This document shows positions 1 through 6,783 of a DNA stretch of 17,389 bases, piece by piece. Both the position numbers and the translations under genes were made by a program. Each line of letters begins with the position of its first letter. Position 1 is the first letter of the stretch. The DNA comes from Clostridia bacterium (GTDB taxonomy: Bacteria; Bacillota_A; Clostridia; Christensenellales; Aristaeellaceae), in the NCBI GenBank assembly GCA_017481065.1, contig JAFUPT010000111.1, positions 1 through 17,389 of the forward strand. The letters are read 5' to 3'. The notes under the pieces were generated by a model. The model saw only the letters and a list, made by a program, of their open reading frames with translations. It was not told the origin of the DNA and ran no database searches.

Positions 1-2
1 AC

Positions 3-26
3 TGGCTGACGCGCTGGGAACTGTAA
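3..26 (+). CDS. Possible C-terminal end of an upstream gene (partial)
   Basis: One frame is open from the left edge and would encode a tail ending W-L-T-R-W-E-L before a TAA at 24-26. A strong hairpin with a T-rich tail starts 12 bases later, at 38, which is the usual spacing for a gene end followed by its terminator. Only seven codons are visible, so the identity cannot be judged. The other two forward frames stop at 7-9 and 50-52, the latter inside the hairpin. Confidence 0.25.
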   Translation, partial: WLTRWEL

Positions 27-37
27 ATTGCAAAATG

Positions 38-86
38 CCTGCACAGTTCTGATTTCAGATCAGGATTGTGCAGGTTTATTGATTTT
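38..86 (+). terminator. Rho-independent terminator of the upstream gene
   Basis: An 8-bp outer stem, CCTGCACA (38-45) with TGTGCAGG (67-74), encloses an inner stem CTGAT/ATCAG and is followed by a T-rich run (TTTATTGATTTTCTTT). It fits termination of plus-strand transcription entering from the left edge. From about 87 to 176 I see no gene. A TTGACA at 124-129 has no -10 partner at the right distance. Confidence 0.6.
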
Positions 87-176
87 CTTTGAATAAAAAA
101 CTATAAAAATCTGAAGAACACTCTTGACAAAAGTTGTTACAGGGGAGGCTTTTGGTTCTATCCAATAAAAATTCAA

Positions 177-198
177 GGCACGCAAAGCGTGCCTTTTT
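177..198. terminator. Bidirectional Rho-independent terminator
   Basis: GGCACGC (177-183), loop AAA, GCGTGCC (187-193), then TTTTT (194-198) on the plus strand. The minus strand reads the same stem followed by a T-rich stretch (complement of AATAAAAATT). It is placed to end the minus-strand zinc-ribbon/ferredoxin operon and any plus-strand read-through. It is also the hairpin from which intergenic repeat locus A extends. Confidence 0.75.
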
Positions 199-284
199 CT
201 GCCGGGTCCAGGGGGAGGCTCTCCTCCTGGCAGGGGTTTGGGGACAGCGTCCCCAGCAGGTTCCCACAGCAGCGCCCCAGGAAA
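199..284 (+). repeat. Modular palindromic intergenic repeat, locus A (type I, diverged)
   Basis: Immediately after the T-run of the terminator comes a GGGTCCAGGGGG-type block. Its first hairpin is CCAGG-G-GGAG paired with CTCC-T-CCTGG (208-230). A CAGGGGTTT spacer follows, then GGGGAC (240-245), loop AGC, GTCCCC (249-254), then a degenerate third module (CAGCAGCGCCCC). Order and spacing match the type I modules in the other gaps, but the first hairpin has diverged. No coding function is supported here. The open frames are products of the GC-rich palindromes. Confidence 0.7.
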
Positions 285-995
285 TCAATCCTCCAGAATT
301 TTTCCATCGAGGGAAATGGTTACCACGCGCCAGGGAATGAACTTTCCGCTGGCTTGCAGGGCGCGCTTGGCGGCAAACTCCAGGCCGCCGCAGCAGGGCA
401 CCTCCATGCGCACGATGGTGACGCTCTTGATATTGTTGTTTGCGATGATCTGGGTGAGCTTTTCGGAATAATCCACGGAATCCAGCTTCGGGCAGCCCAC
501 GAGGGTGACGCGGTTGCGGATGAATTCTTCATGGAAGTTGGCGTAGGCATAGGCGGTGCAATCCGCAGCGATGAGCAGGTTTGCGCCGTCGAAATAGGGA
601 GCGTTCACCGGCACCAGCTTGATCTGCACCGGCCAGTGGGACAGGCGGCTCACGGCGGGGGCTGCGGCAGCGGGAGCCGTGCAGGCATTTTCCCGCTGGA
701 TCACCTTGGAATTGCTGCCGGGGCAGCCGCAGGGCAGCGGAGCCTTGTTTGCTTCCTTCTCCGCCTTGGCGCGCAGCACGGCGGCTTCATCATAGGCGGG
801 AGCTTCGCGCTCCTCGAAGGTGATGGCCCCGGTGGGGCAGGCGGGCAGGCAATCGCCCAGGCCATCGCAGTAGTCCTCGCGCATCAGCCTGGCCTTTCCA
901 TTCACCATGCCGATGGCTCCCTCATGGCAGGCAGCCGCACATGCGCCGCAGCCATTGCACTTTTCTTCATCAATTTTGATAATTTTGCGGATCAT
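285..995 (-). CDS. 4Fe-4S ferredoxin-domain protein (redox/ATP-binding-annotated family)
   Basis: This 236-residue cytosolic protein has an N-terminal dicluster ferredoxin domain. The first site is a full C-x2-C-x2-C-x3-C set at Cys13, 16, 19 and 23. The second reads C-x5-C-x3-C-P (Cys43, 49, 53), with Leu46 where the second cysteine normally sits. A Pro/Ala-rich linker containing a PCGCPG motif leads to a C-terminal domain with further paired cysteines (VGCPKLD and EVPCCGG). I recall such proteins near Crp/Fnr-type regulators and hybrid-cluster proteins in clostridia. The substrate and partner are unknown. Its ATG overlaps the stop of the upstream zinc-ribbon gene by 4 bases, so the two are co-translated. 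The shared terminator is at 177-198. Electron transfer is inferred from the clusters only. Confidence 0.8.
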   Translation of the reverse strand: MIRKIIKIDEEKCNGCGACAAACHEGAIGMVNGKARLMREDYCDGLGDCLPACPTGAITFEEREAPAYDEAAVLRAKAEKEANKAPLPCGCPGSNSKVIQRENACTAPAAAAPAVSRLSHWPVQIKLVPVNAPYFDGANLLIAADCTAYAYANFHEEFIRNRVTLVGCPKLDSVDYSEKLTQIIANNNIKSVTIVRMEVPCCGGLEFAAKRALQASGKFIPWRVVTISLDGKILED

Positions 996-1279
996 GCGAT
1001 TTCCTCCTCTTTCTCAGCAAAGAACTTTTCCCGGGCCCGCGCCTTCTGGGCGGCGGCGATTTCCATCATGTGTTCATACATTTCATCGCCCACGCATTTG
1101 CGGGCATATTTGCACCACTGTACGCAGCTGAGCGCATCGTTATAGGCCACGAAGCCGCAATGTTCGCAGGCCACCTGCGTATCGGTGGAAAAAATTTCTA
1201 TCGTCGCGCCGCACTGCGGGCAGCACTTTTCCTCGATGGTGGGCGTGCGGGGCTTTCCCTGGCAGCTATCCATAATCAT
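992..1279 (-). CDS. Small cysteine-rich zinc-ribbon protein
   Basis: This 95-residue protein has nine cysteines in its first 62 residues, including C-C-P-x-C-G (19-23) and A-C-E-H-C-G-F (37-42), which form a likely zinc ribbon. A C-V-Q-W-C-K (52-57) and Cys62 follow, then a charged helical tail. The start at 1279 has a GGGAGG ribosome site (complement at 1289-1294) nine bases upstream. A second ATG two codons in is less well spaced. It is first in a two-gene operon with the ferredoxin-domain protein and divergent from the Crp/Fnr regulator. The pairing suggests metal or redox sensing, or an accessory to the ferredoxin, but no precise function is recognisable. Confidence 0.7.
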   Translation of the reverse strand: MIMDSCQGKPRTPTIEEKCCPQCGATIEIFSTDTQVACEHCGFVAYNDALSCVQWCKYARKCVGDEMYEHMMEIAAAQKARAREKFFAEKEEEIA

Positions 1280-1319
1280 ATATTTTTTCCTCCCATTTTC
1301 TCTATCTCAAAAGTCGCTC

Positions 1320-1348
1320 TTGACTTTACGAGCTCAGTTTACTATACT
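1320..1348 (+). promoter_or_regulatory. Promoter of the Crp/Fnr regulator gene
   Basis: TTGACT (1320-1325), 17-base spacer, TATACT (1343-1348). The start point would be near 1355, about 38 bases before the ATG at 1393. The same 113-bp spacer must hold the divergent promoter for the zinc-ribbon/ferredoxin operon. A minus-strand TATAGT overlaps this -10 region but lacks a convincing -35. Confidence 0.7.
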
Positions 1349-1363
1349 TAGCGTGAAAAGTAT

Positions 1364-1377
1364 GTTGGAAATCCAAC
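1364..1377. promoter_or_regulatory. Perfect palindrome, candidate operator of the Crp/Fnr regulator
   Basis: GTTGGA (1364-1369), AA, TCCAAC (1372-1377) is a perfect dyad. It lies between the predicted transcription start and the ribosome site of the regulator gene, near the -35 zone expected for the divergent operon. Its arms resemble a Fnr-type half-site (TTGAT...ATCAA) but with a 2-base centre instead of 4, so assignment as the regulator's own site is inference. Confidence 0.4.
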
Positions 1378-1392
1378 AAAGGGAGCCGAAAA

Positions 1393-2052
1393 ATGAAAAA
1401 ATATTTGAGCGTGCTGAAGCAATGCCCGCTCTTTGCAGGCATCGAGGCGGAGAACATACCCGCCATGCTGGGCTGCATCGGCGGCAGGGTTTATGAATAT
1501 GGGAAGAATGAAACCATCTTCATGGAGGGCGACCCGGCCACGCAGGTGGGCGTGGTGCTCAGCGGCGCGGTGCAGATTATCCGGGAGGATTTCTACGGCA
1601 AGCGCAGCATCATGGGCTCGGTGCACCCGGGCCAGCTCTTTGGCGAGAGCTTTGCCTGCGCGGAGATTGAAAGGATGCCCGTGAGCGTGATCGCCACGGA
1701 GAAGAGCGAAATCATGCGCATTGACTGCCGGCGCATCACCATGTCCTGCTCCAACGCCTGCGCCTTCCACAGCAGGATGATACTGAACCTGCTGGGCGTG
1801 GTGGCGGCCAAAAACCTGATGCTGAACCAGAAGATAGAAATTATGTCCCAGCGCAGCACCAAGGAAAAGCTGATGACCTACCTGCTGGATCAGGCCAAGC
1901 GGCACAAATCCAGCGAATTCACCATCCCCTTTGACCGGCAGAGTCTGGCGGACTACCTCGGCGTGGAGCGCAGCGCGCTCTCTGCGGAGATCAGCAAGCT
2001 GCGCGGCGAGGGCATACTGGAGACGAACCGCAGCTATTTCAAGCTGCTATAA
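1393..2052 (+). CDS. Crp/Fnr-family transcriptional regulator, cysteine-rich
   Basis: This 219-residue protein is of usual Crp length. Residues about 10-125 form the cyclic-nucleotide-binding-like beta-roll (GDPATQVGVVLSGAVQI, then GQLFGES). A long dimerisation helix follows at about 125-150, and a C-terminal winged helix-turn-helix at about 178-215 (RQSLADYLGVERSALSAEISKL). Six cysteines (11, 28, 89, 112, 119, 123), with S-C-S-N-A-C-A-F-H just before the dimer helix, suggest an iron-sulfur or thiol sensor more than cAMP sensing. The ATG has a GGGAG site 7 bases upstream. The divergent ferredoxin operon is the obvious candidate target. An HcpR-like nitrosative-stress role is possible but unproven. 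Confidence 0.85.
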   Translation: MKKYLSVLKQCPLFAGIEAENIPAMLGCIGGRVYEYGKNETIFMEGDPATQVGVVLSGAVQIIREDFYGKRSIMGSVHPGQLFGESFACAEIERMPVSVIATEKSEIMRIDCRRITMSCSNACAFHSRMILNLLGVVAAKNLMLNQKIEIMSQRSTKEKLMTYLLDQAKRHKSSEFTIPFDRQSLADYLGVERSALSAEISKLRGEGILETNRSYFKLL

Positions 2053-2063
2053 TGGAGAAAAAC

Positions 2064-2888
2064 ATGCCGAATATCATTGAAATCCTTGATTTTGCCGCGC
2101 CGGAGCTGGATATCTACGCCCGGCTCACTGAAGCGCAGCTGAAAAACAAGCAAAACCCGGAAAAGGGGCTGTTCATCGCCGAGAGCTTGAAGGTGATCGG
2201 CCATGCGCTGGACGCGGGCTACGAGCCGGTTTCCCTGCTGATGGAGAGAAAGCACATCTCCGGCCAGGCCGCCGGGATCATCTCCCGCTGCGGGGAGATT
2301 CCCGTGTACACCGGGGAGAGCGACCTGCTCGCCCGGCTCACCGGCTTCCAGCTCACCCGGGGCATACTCTGCGCCATGCGCCGCCCGGCCCTGCCGAGCC
2401 CGGAGGAGGTGCTCGCCAATGCCCGCCGGGTGGCCGTGCTGGAGGGCGTGGTAGACCCCACCAATGTGGGCGCGATCTTCCGCTCCGCCGCCGCGCTGAA
2501 CATGGACGCGGTGCTGGTGAACCCCACATGCTGCGATCCGCTGCACCGCCGCGCCGTTCGCGTGAGCATGGGCACGGTATTCCAGATTCCCTGGACCCGC
2601 ATCGGTGAAGCCGCCGGGGACTGGCCGGAGCAGGGCATGACGAAACTAAAGCAGCTCGGCTTCAAGACCGCCGCCATGGCCCTGAGCGATGATTCCGTAT
2701 CCATCGATAATCCCCAGCTGATGGCGGAAGGCAAGCTGGCCATCGTGCTCGGCACCGAAGGAGACGGCCTCTCCCCCGCCACCATCGCCGGCTGCGATTA
2801 CACGGTATGCATTCCCATGTCCCATGGCGTGGATTCCCTGAACGTGGCCGCCGCCAGCGCCGTGGCATTCTGGCAGCTTGGTCATTGA
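2064..2888 (+). CDS. TrmH/SpoU-family RNA 2'-O-ribose methyltransferase
   Basis: This AdoMet-dependent rRNA or tRNA ribose methyltransferase has 274 residues from this start. The N-terminal substrate-binding domain (LTEAQLKNKQNPEKGLFIAE) is followed by the SPOUT trefoil-knot domain with all three SpoU motifs: N-V-G-A-I-F-R-S-A-A, then V-L-G-T-E-G-D-G-L-S, then I-P-M-S-H-G-V-D-S-L-N-V-A-A-A. An in-frame ATG at 2052 overlaps the regulator's stop by one base but has no ribosome site. The ATG at 2064 has GGAG six bases ahead and is preferred. It is probably co-transcribed with the Crp/Fnr gene and ends at the terminator at 2912-2939. The RNA target cannot be read from sequence. Confidence 0.85.
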   Translation: MPNIIEILDFAAPELDIYARLTEAQLKNKQNPEKGLFIAESLKVIGHALDAGYEPVSLLMERKHISGQAAGIISRCGEIPVYTGESDLLARLTGFQLTRGILCAMRRPALPSPEEVLANARRVAVLEGVVDPTNVGAIFRSAAALNMDAVLVNPTCCDPLHRRAVRVSMGTVFQIPWTRIGEAAGDWPEQGMTKLKQLGFKTAAMALSDDSVSIDNPQLMAEGKLAIVLGTEGDGLSPATIAGCDYTVCIPMSHGVDSLNVAAASAVAFWQLGH

Positions 2889-2911
2889 ACGCCTGCGGAT
2901 TCTGCATATTA

Positions 2912-2942
2912 AAAGCCCGATGCTTTCGCATCGGGCTTTATT
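2912..2942. terminator. Bidirectional Rho-independent terminator
   Basis: AAAGCCCGATGC (2912-2923), loop TTTC, GCATCGGGCTTT (2928-2939) is a perfect 12-bp stem between convergent genes. It ends the regulator/methyltransferase transcript on the plus strand and the DUF554/guanine deaminase operon on the minus strand. The terminal A/T pairs supply the U-tract in either direction. Confidence 0.85.
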
Positions 2943-4229
2943 TCATATAACCTTCTTTCCCCTTACAAACTTCCCGCGCACGCCATTGTGGTCGGCGGCG
3001 AGGTACACCGCGCGCTCGAGGCGTTCGTGGATGGTGAGGGGCTGGGGATGCACGAGGCTGCTGTCGTCGATCACCACGGCGTCAAACTCATAGCCGTCCT
3101 CAAAGCTGCCCACCTTGCCGAAGAATTCTCCGCCGCCCTTGGTGGCGAGGTAGAAGGCCTCGTCGAAGGTGAGGGGCTTGGCGCCCTGGTCGCAGAGCCG
3201 CCAGTAGAGCTTGGACACCTGGATGGCATCGGTGATGGCCCGGAAGAGGGATTCGGTCTGGCCGCCGGCCACATCGCTGCCCACGCCCAGCTTCATGCCC
3301 ATATCCAGGTATTTGCGCATGGGCGCGATACCGGAGCACACATTCATATTGGAGGCCGGGCAGTGCACGATGAACACATCCTGCTTCTTCATCATTTCCA
3401 GCTCCGCATCGCAGGAATAGATGCAGTGGGCCATCAGGGTCTTCACAGCCTTCCCGGCGTTGCTGCCGAAGAGGCCGTATTGATCATATGCCTGGCCATA
3501 GAACTCCGTTTCGGGGAAGAGCTCCCGCACGAACTGAATCTCGCCCAGGTTCTCCGAGAGGTGGGACTGCACGGCGGTTCCATGCCTCGCCTGAATCTCG
3601 CCCAGCTTTTTGAGCAGCTCCCGGGAGCAGGAGGGAATGAAGCGGGGCGTGATCACCGGCAAGGTGTTTTCATACTTGCCCGCCGTTTCGCAAATCCACT
3701 TCTCCGTCTCGGCGGCGGATTCTTCCGCGCTGGGTTCCCGCAGGATATCCGGGGCCTCGGAATCCATGTTCACCTTGCCCACATAGCTCACCAGCCCGGC
3801 TTCTTCCATCATGTCCATCAGCAGTTCGGTGGCCTCGCGATGGCGGCTGGCGAAGATGCAGGCGCGGGTGGTGGCGCTCTTTTTCATATTATCGGCAAAC
3901 ATGCCGTAGGCCAGGCGGGCATAATCGAGATCGGCGTACTTCGCCTCCTCCGGGAAGGCATGCACCTGCAGCCAGTCCATCAGCTCCAGATCCATGCCGA
4001 GGCCGCGGTAGCTGTACTGCGGAGCATGGATGTGCAGATCCACCAGGCCGGGAATGATCAGCTGGTCGCCGTAATCATGCACAGGCAGGGCGGCATATTC
4101 CGCCGGAAGCGCGGCATAGATGCCGCGGCAAATTCCATCCACGCACACGGCATAGCCGCCTTCGATGGTTTCGATGCGGTTTTTCTCCGCGCTGTAACAG
4201 ATATTTCCGCGCAGGGCAAAGTTTTTCAT
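2943..4229 (-). CDS. guaD: Guanine deaminase (amidohydrolase)
   Basis: It hydrolyses guanine to xanthine and ammonia in purine salvage or catabolism. The 428 residues fit the amidohydrolase-type enzyme. N-terminal P-G-L-V-D-L-H-I-H-A-P-Q supplies the first zinc histidines, followed by the D-W-L-Q-V-H-A-F-P-E-E stretch typical of guanine deaminases. Later come S-H-L-S-E-N, a metal His in M-A-H-C, H-C-P-A-S-N and the metal Asp in G-S-D-V-A-G-G. A GGAGG site lies 7 bases before the ATG. It follows the DUF554 gene by 18 bases, so the two share the promoter at 5040-5068. A related amidohydrolase with another substrate is possible, but the guanine-deaminase-specific motifs make guanine most likely. 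Confidence 0.88.
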   Translation of the reverse strand: MKNFALRGNICYSAEKNRIETIEGGYAVCVDGICRGIYAALPAEYAALPVHDYGDQLIIPGLVDLHIHAPQYSYRGLGMDLELMDWLQVHAFPEEAKYADLDYARLAYGMFADNMKKSATTRACIFASRHREATELLMDMMEEAGLVSYVGKVNMDSEAPDILREPSAEESAAETEKWICETAGKYENTLPVITPRFIPSCSRELLKKLGEIQARHGTAVQSHLSENLGEIQFVRELFPETEFYGQAYDQYGLFGSNAGKAVKTLMAHCIYSCDAELEMMKKQDVFIVHCPASNMNVCSGIAPMRKYLDMGMKLGVGSDVAGGQTESLFRAITDAIQVSKLYWRLCDQGAKPLTFDEAFYLATKGGGEFFGKVGSFEDGYEFDAVVIDDSSLVHPQPLTIHERLERAVYLAADHNGVRGKFVRGKKVI

Positions 4230-4247
4230 GCATTTACCTCCAAATGA

Positions 4248-5012
4248 TCAGATCGCCACGCCGCAGAGCTTCAGCACCCAGCAGATCAGGATGGGCAGGA
4301 AGATGGCGGGCAGGTAATCCGCGGTTTTGGTCTTGCGCAGGCCCATCAGATTCATGGCGATGGCCAGCAGGATGAGGGAGCCCACGCAGTTTACCATGGG
4401 CAGGGCATTGATGCTGTTCAGGAAGGGCTGGATGGCGGAGGCCAGCAGCGTGAGCCCGCCCTGGAACAGGAGCACAAAGCCTGCGGAAGCCATTACGGAC
4501 ACGCCGTAGGTGACGGACAGGCAGGTGGACGAAACAAAGTCCAGCAGAGATTTGATCAGCAGCGTGGTATGGCAATTCAGGTCCAGGCCGCCGGGGCCGT
4601 TCTGCGCGCCCTCGAAGGAGCCCAGGATGGTCATCGATCCGATGCAGAAGAGCAGGCAGGCGGTCACGAAGCCTGCGGCAGGATTGGCCACATCCGCGCC
4701 GCTGCCGGTCTTTTTCACCAGCTTATCGCCGAGGGAATTGATGCGGTCATCAATGCGCAGCAGATAGCCGACCAGCAGGCCCAGCACCATGCTGGCCACC
4801 ACCACGATGGCCTGCGCGCCGCTCTGAACGCCGATCAGGCCGGAAGCAGCGGCAAACACCGTGCACAGGCCCAGGCAGGTCATCATCGTATCGGGCAGGG
4901 GTTCGCGCAGGGATTTCTTTCCATTTTTGCTGCGGCTGCGCAGGGCGAGGCCGATGCTGCTGCCCATGATTACCGTGAGTACATTTACAAAGGTTCCGAA
5001 GTATTTCCACAT
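4248..5012 (-). CDS. DUF554-family integral membrane protein
   Basis: This 254-residue protein is made largely of hydrophobic helices, about seven predicted by eye. The N-terminus (F-G-T-F-V-N-V-L-T-V-I-M-G-S-S-I-G) and the internal G-S-M-T-I-L-G-S-F-E-G and L-I-K-S-L-L-D-F-V-S-S stretches are characteristic of the DUF554 (YdfK-like) membrane family. A GGAGG (complement at 5022-5026) lies nine bases before the ATG. It is the first gene of the operon with guanine deaminase. Family function is unknown. Transport or sensing linked to purines is a guess from operon position only. Confidence 0.8.
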   Translation of the reverse strand: MWKYFGTFVNVLTVIMGSSIGLALRSRSKNGKKSLREPLPDTMMTCLGLCTVFAAASGLIGVQSGAQAIVVVASMVLGLLVGYLLRIDDRINSLGDKLVKKTGSGADVANPAAGFVTACLLFCIGSMTILGSFEGAQNGPGGLDLNCHTTLLIKSLLDFVSSTCLSVTYGVSVMASAGFVLLFQGGLTLLASAIQPFLNSINALPMVNCVGSLILLAIAMNLMGLRKTKTADYLPAIFLPILICWVLKLCGVAI

Positions 5013-5039
5013 AATTATGCGCCTCCAGTGAATAATTCT

Positions 5040-5068
5040 ATGATATCATCCCGGTATTAAAAACACAA
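5040..5068 (-). promoter_or_regulatory. Promoter of the DUF554/guanine deaminase operon
   Basis: Read on the minus strand: TTGTGT (5063-5068), 17-base spacer, TATCAT (5040-5045). It sits just ahead of the GGAGG ribosome site and ATG at 5012, and is divergent from the GH4 promoter at 5127-5155. The -35 is only a partial match. Confidence 0.55.
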
Positions 5069-5126
5069 GATTCCCGCAGGAATTCTTAGCCTTCTCTGCA
5101 TCGTGCGAAAAATATATCGCAACGAA

Positions 5127-5155
5127 TTGACAAGCTGCCGAAACTTTGTTATATT
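5127..5155 (+). promoter_or_regulatory. Promoter of the GH4 glycosidase gene
   Basis: TTGACA (5127-5132), 17-base spacer, TATATT (5150-5155), close to the sigma-A consensus. Transcription would begin near 5162, leaving a leader of about 55 bases to the ATG at 5217. The motif ATCGCAAAC (5180-5188) downstream resembles ATCGCAAC (5117-5124) upstream and could be paired regulator half-sites, but this is weak. Confidence 0.75.
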
Positions 5156-5216
5156 AGATTTGAAGGAAACTGCTTTTACATCGCAAACAATTCTATATTA
5201 TAAAGGAGAAAACCAA

Positions 5217-6638
5217 ATGAGCAAAGTGGCATTGATCGGCGCAGGCAGCATGGTGTTTACCAAGCAATTCCTGAATGACATGTTCAACACCCCCTGCATG
5301 GCGGGCAGCACCTACGCACTGATGGGTCCCACCCTGTGGAAGCTGGAGAAGATGAAGCAGTACGCGGACCAGATCATCGAAAAGAACAACATCGACGCCC
5401 ACATTTATTGCACCACCGACCGCCGCGACGCCCTGAAGGACGCGGATTTCGTAATCCTCACCTTCCTGATCGGCGGCAACGCGGCCTATGCCCATGATAT
5501 CGAAATTCCCATGAAATACGGCGTTGACCAGTGCATCGGCGATTCCATGGGCCCCGGCGGCGTATTCCGCGTGCTGCGCACCGCGCCGGTGATGATGGAT
5601 ATCTGGAAGGATATGCAGGAGCTCTGCCCCAACGCATATGTTCTCAACTATGTAAATCCCATGGGCGCGGTTTGCACCACCCTGGCCCGCGCCACCGGCA
5701 TGAAATATGTGGGCCTGTGCCACGGCGTGCAGACCACCATGGACCTGATCTCCGGCTACACCGGCTATCCCAAGGATGAGATCGACTTCACCAACGGCGG
5801 CATCAACCATATGAACTGGTTCCTTACCCTCAAGCACAAGGGCAAGGATATCTATCCCATCCTGAAGGAAAACATGGAAAAGCCCGAATACTACAAGAAT
5901 GAAAAGGTTCGCGGCGAAGTGATGCGCCAGTGCGGCTATTTCATGACCGAATCCACCGGCCACCTCTCCGAATACCTGCCCTGGTTCAGAAGCTCCGAGC
6001 GCGCCCTCAAGCGCTACTGCGATGAGCCTATGTTCGGTGGCGAGCATGCGGCATACCTGAAATTTGCCCGCATGATCCAGGAAAAGTTCAAGAATACCGA
6101 TGTGCTCTCCATTGAATCCGGCGAGCTGGAACCCCGCTCCAAGGAATACTGCTCCTTCATCATCGAGGCCATCGTCACCGGCAAGCCCTTCCGCTTCAGC
6201 GGCAACGTATCCAACGCCGGCGGCTACATTGAAAACCTGCCCCGCGATGCAACGGTCGAGGTGCCCGTATATGCCGACCAGTATGGCTTCCATCCCACCC
6301 ATGTGGGCAAGCTGCCGATGCACCTGGCCGCAATGAACCAGTCCAACCTCACCACCCAGAGCCTCGCCGCGCAGGCTGCCATCGATGGCGATCCCGAGCT
6401 GGCCTTCTGGGCAATCGCCATGGATCCCCTCACCTGCACCCAGGTCACCCTGAACGAATGCCGCGAGATGGTTGCCGAGATGTTTGAAGCCCAGGCCCAG
6501 TGGCTGCCGCAGTTCGAGGGCAAGATGATCAAGCGCCTGAAGGACATCGAAATCCCCGAAGGCACTGTACCCGTACCCGTACCCGAAGACCCGGCCCTCG
6601 CCATCAACGGCCGCTTCGGCAAGCTGGCGAACGACTGA
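5217..6638 (+). CDS. Glycoside hydrolase family 4 enzyme, MelA-like alpha-galactosidase
   Basis: GH4 enzymes cleave alpha-glycosides by NAD+- and divalent-metal-dependent redox chemistry. From the ATG with AAAGGAG eight bases upstream the protein has 473 residues; an upstream in-frame start at 5103 lies before the promoter and is rejected. The N-terminal Rossmann motif is I-G-A-G-S-M-V-F. N-Y-V-N-P-M-G (144-150), the metal Cys in G-L-C-H-G-V-Q (Cys168) and the metal His in G-I-N-H-M-N-W (His198) match family catalytic positions. Similarity to E. coli MelA continues through T-E-S-T-G-H-L-S-E-Y-L-P-W-F, which favours alpha-galactosidase; alpha-glucosidase or alpha-glucuronidase activity remains possible. 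Gly37 stands where MelA has the Asp expected to bind the NAD ribose. No signal peptide, so cytosolic. It is monocistronic, with no sugar transporter in view. Confidence 0.82.
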   Translation: MSKVALIGAGSMVFTKQFLNDMFNTPCMAGSTYALMGPTLWKLEKMKQYADQIIEKNNIDAHIYCTTDRRDALKDADFVILTFLIGGNAAYAHDIEIPMKYGVDQCIGDSMGPGGVFRVLRTAPVMMDIWKDMQELCPNAYVLNYVNPMGAVCTTLARATGMKYVGLCHGVQTTMDLISGYTGYPKDEIDFTNGGINHMNWFLTLKHKGKDIYPILKENMEKPEYYKNEKVRGEVMRQCGYFMTESTGHLSEYLPWFRSSERALKRYCDEPMFGGEHAAYLKFARMIQEKFKNTDVLSIESGELEPRSKEYCSFIIEAIVTGKPFRFSGNVSNAGGYIENLPRDATVEVPVYADQYGFHPTHVGKLPMHLAAMNQSNLTTQSLAAQAAIDGDPELAFWAIAMDPLTCTQVTLNECREMVAEMFEAQAQWLPQFEGKMIKRLKDIEIPEGTVPVPVPEDPALAINGRFGKLAND

Positions 6639-6655
6639 CGGAGGGAGAAGGCGAT

Positions 6656-6716
6656 CAGGGGACTCCGGCCCCTGAAACCCCTGCCAGGGGAAATGATTTC
6701 CCCTGGACCCCTCTGA
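6656..6716 (-). repeat. Modular palindromic repeat, locus B left arm (type I, minus orientation)
   Basis: Read on the minus strand away from the terminator at 6718-6741, this is the type I order. A CAGAGGGGT lead-in is followed by an 11-bp perfect stem (CCAGGGGAAAT at 6684-6694 with its complement at 6696-6706), then a CAGGGGTTT spacer, then a CAGGGG/CCCCTG stem (6656-6661 with 6669-6674). The 36 bases at 6680-6715 are the exact reverse complement of 15259-15294 in locus D. Confidence 0.8.
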
Positions 6717-6717
6717 A

Positions 6718-6741
6718 AAAGGCACACATTCGTGTGCCTTT
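6718..6741. terminator. Terminator hairpin 1 after the GH4 gene
   Basis: AAAGGCACAC (6718-6727), loop ATTC, GTGTGCCTTT (6732-6741), then TAATAAATAA. It is the left of two tandem terminators at the centre of repeat locus B. On the minus strand the stem is followed by a T-run, so it is potentially bidirectional. Confidence 0.7.
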
Positions 6742-6749
6742 AATAAATA

Positions 6750-6783
6750 AAACATCGACCCCGCTCCGGGGTCGATGTTTTTT
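6750..6783 (+). terminator. Terminator hairpin 2 after the GH4 gene
   Basis: AAACATCGACCCC (6750-6762), a 5-base loop, GGGGTCGATGTTT (6768-6780), with the T-run continuing to 6783. This strong 13-bp stem with six Ts is probably the main terminator of the GH4 transcript, and repeat module type II starts directly after its last T. Confidence 0.85.

Noticed and set aside
124..129. TTGACA as a -35 box
   Set aside because: No -10 element at 16-19 bases downstream and no gene follows on the plus strand.
189..1145. 318-codon plus-strand frame across repeat A and the ferredoxin gene
   Set aside because: It runs through intergenic palindromes and antisense to a conserved Fe-S protein; no ribosome site.
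2988..4247. 419-codon plus-strand frame opposite guanine deaminase
   Set aside because: Antisense shadow of a well-supported gene in GC-rich DNA, with composition typical of reverse-frame translation and no ribosome site.
5193..6755. Long open frame of 520 codons on the minus strand opposite the GH4 gene
   Set aside because: It mirrors the codon structure of a clearly conserved plus-strand gene, and its product (Gly/Ala/His/Val-rich) matches no family I know.
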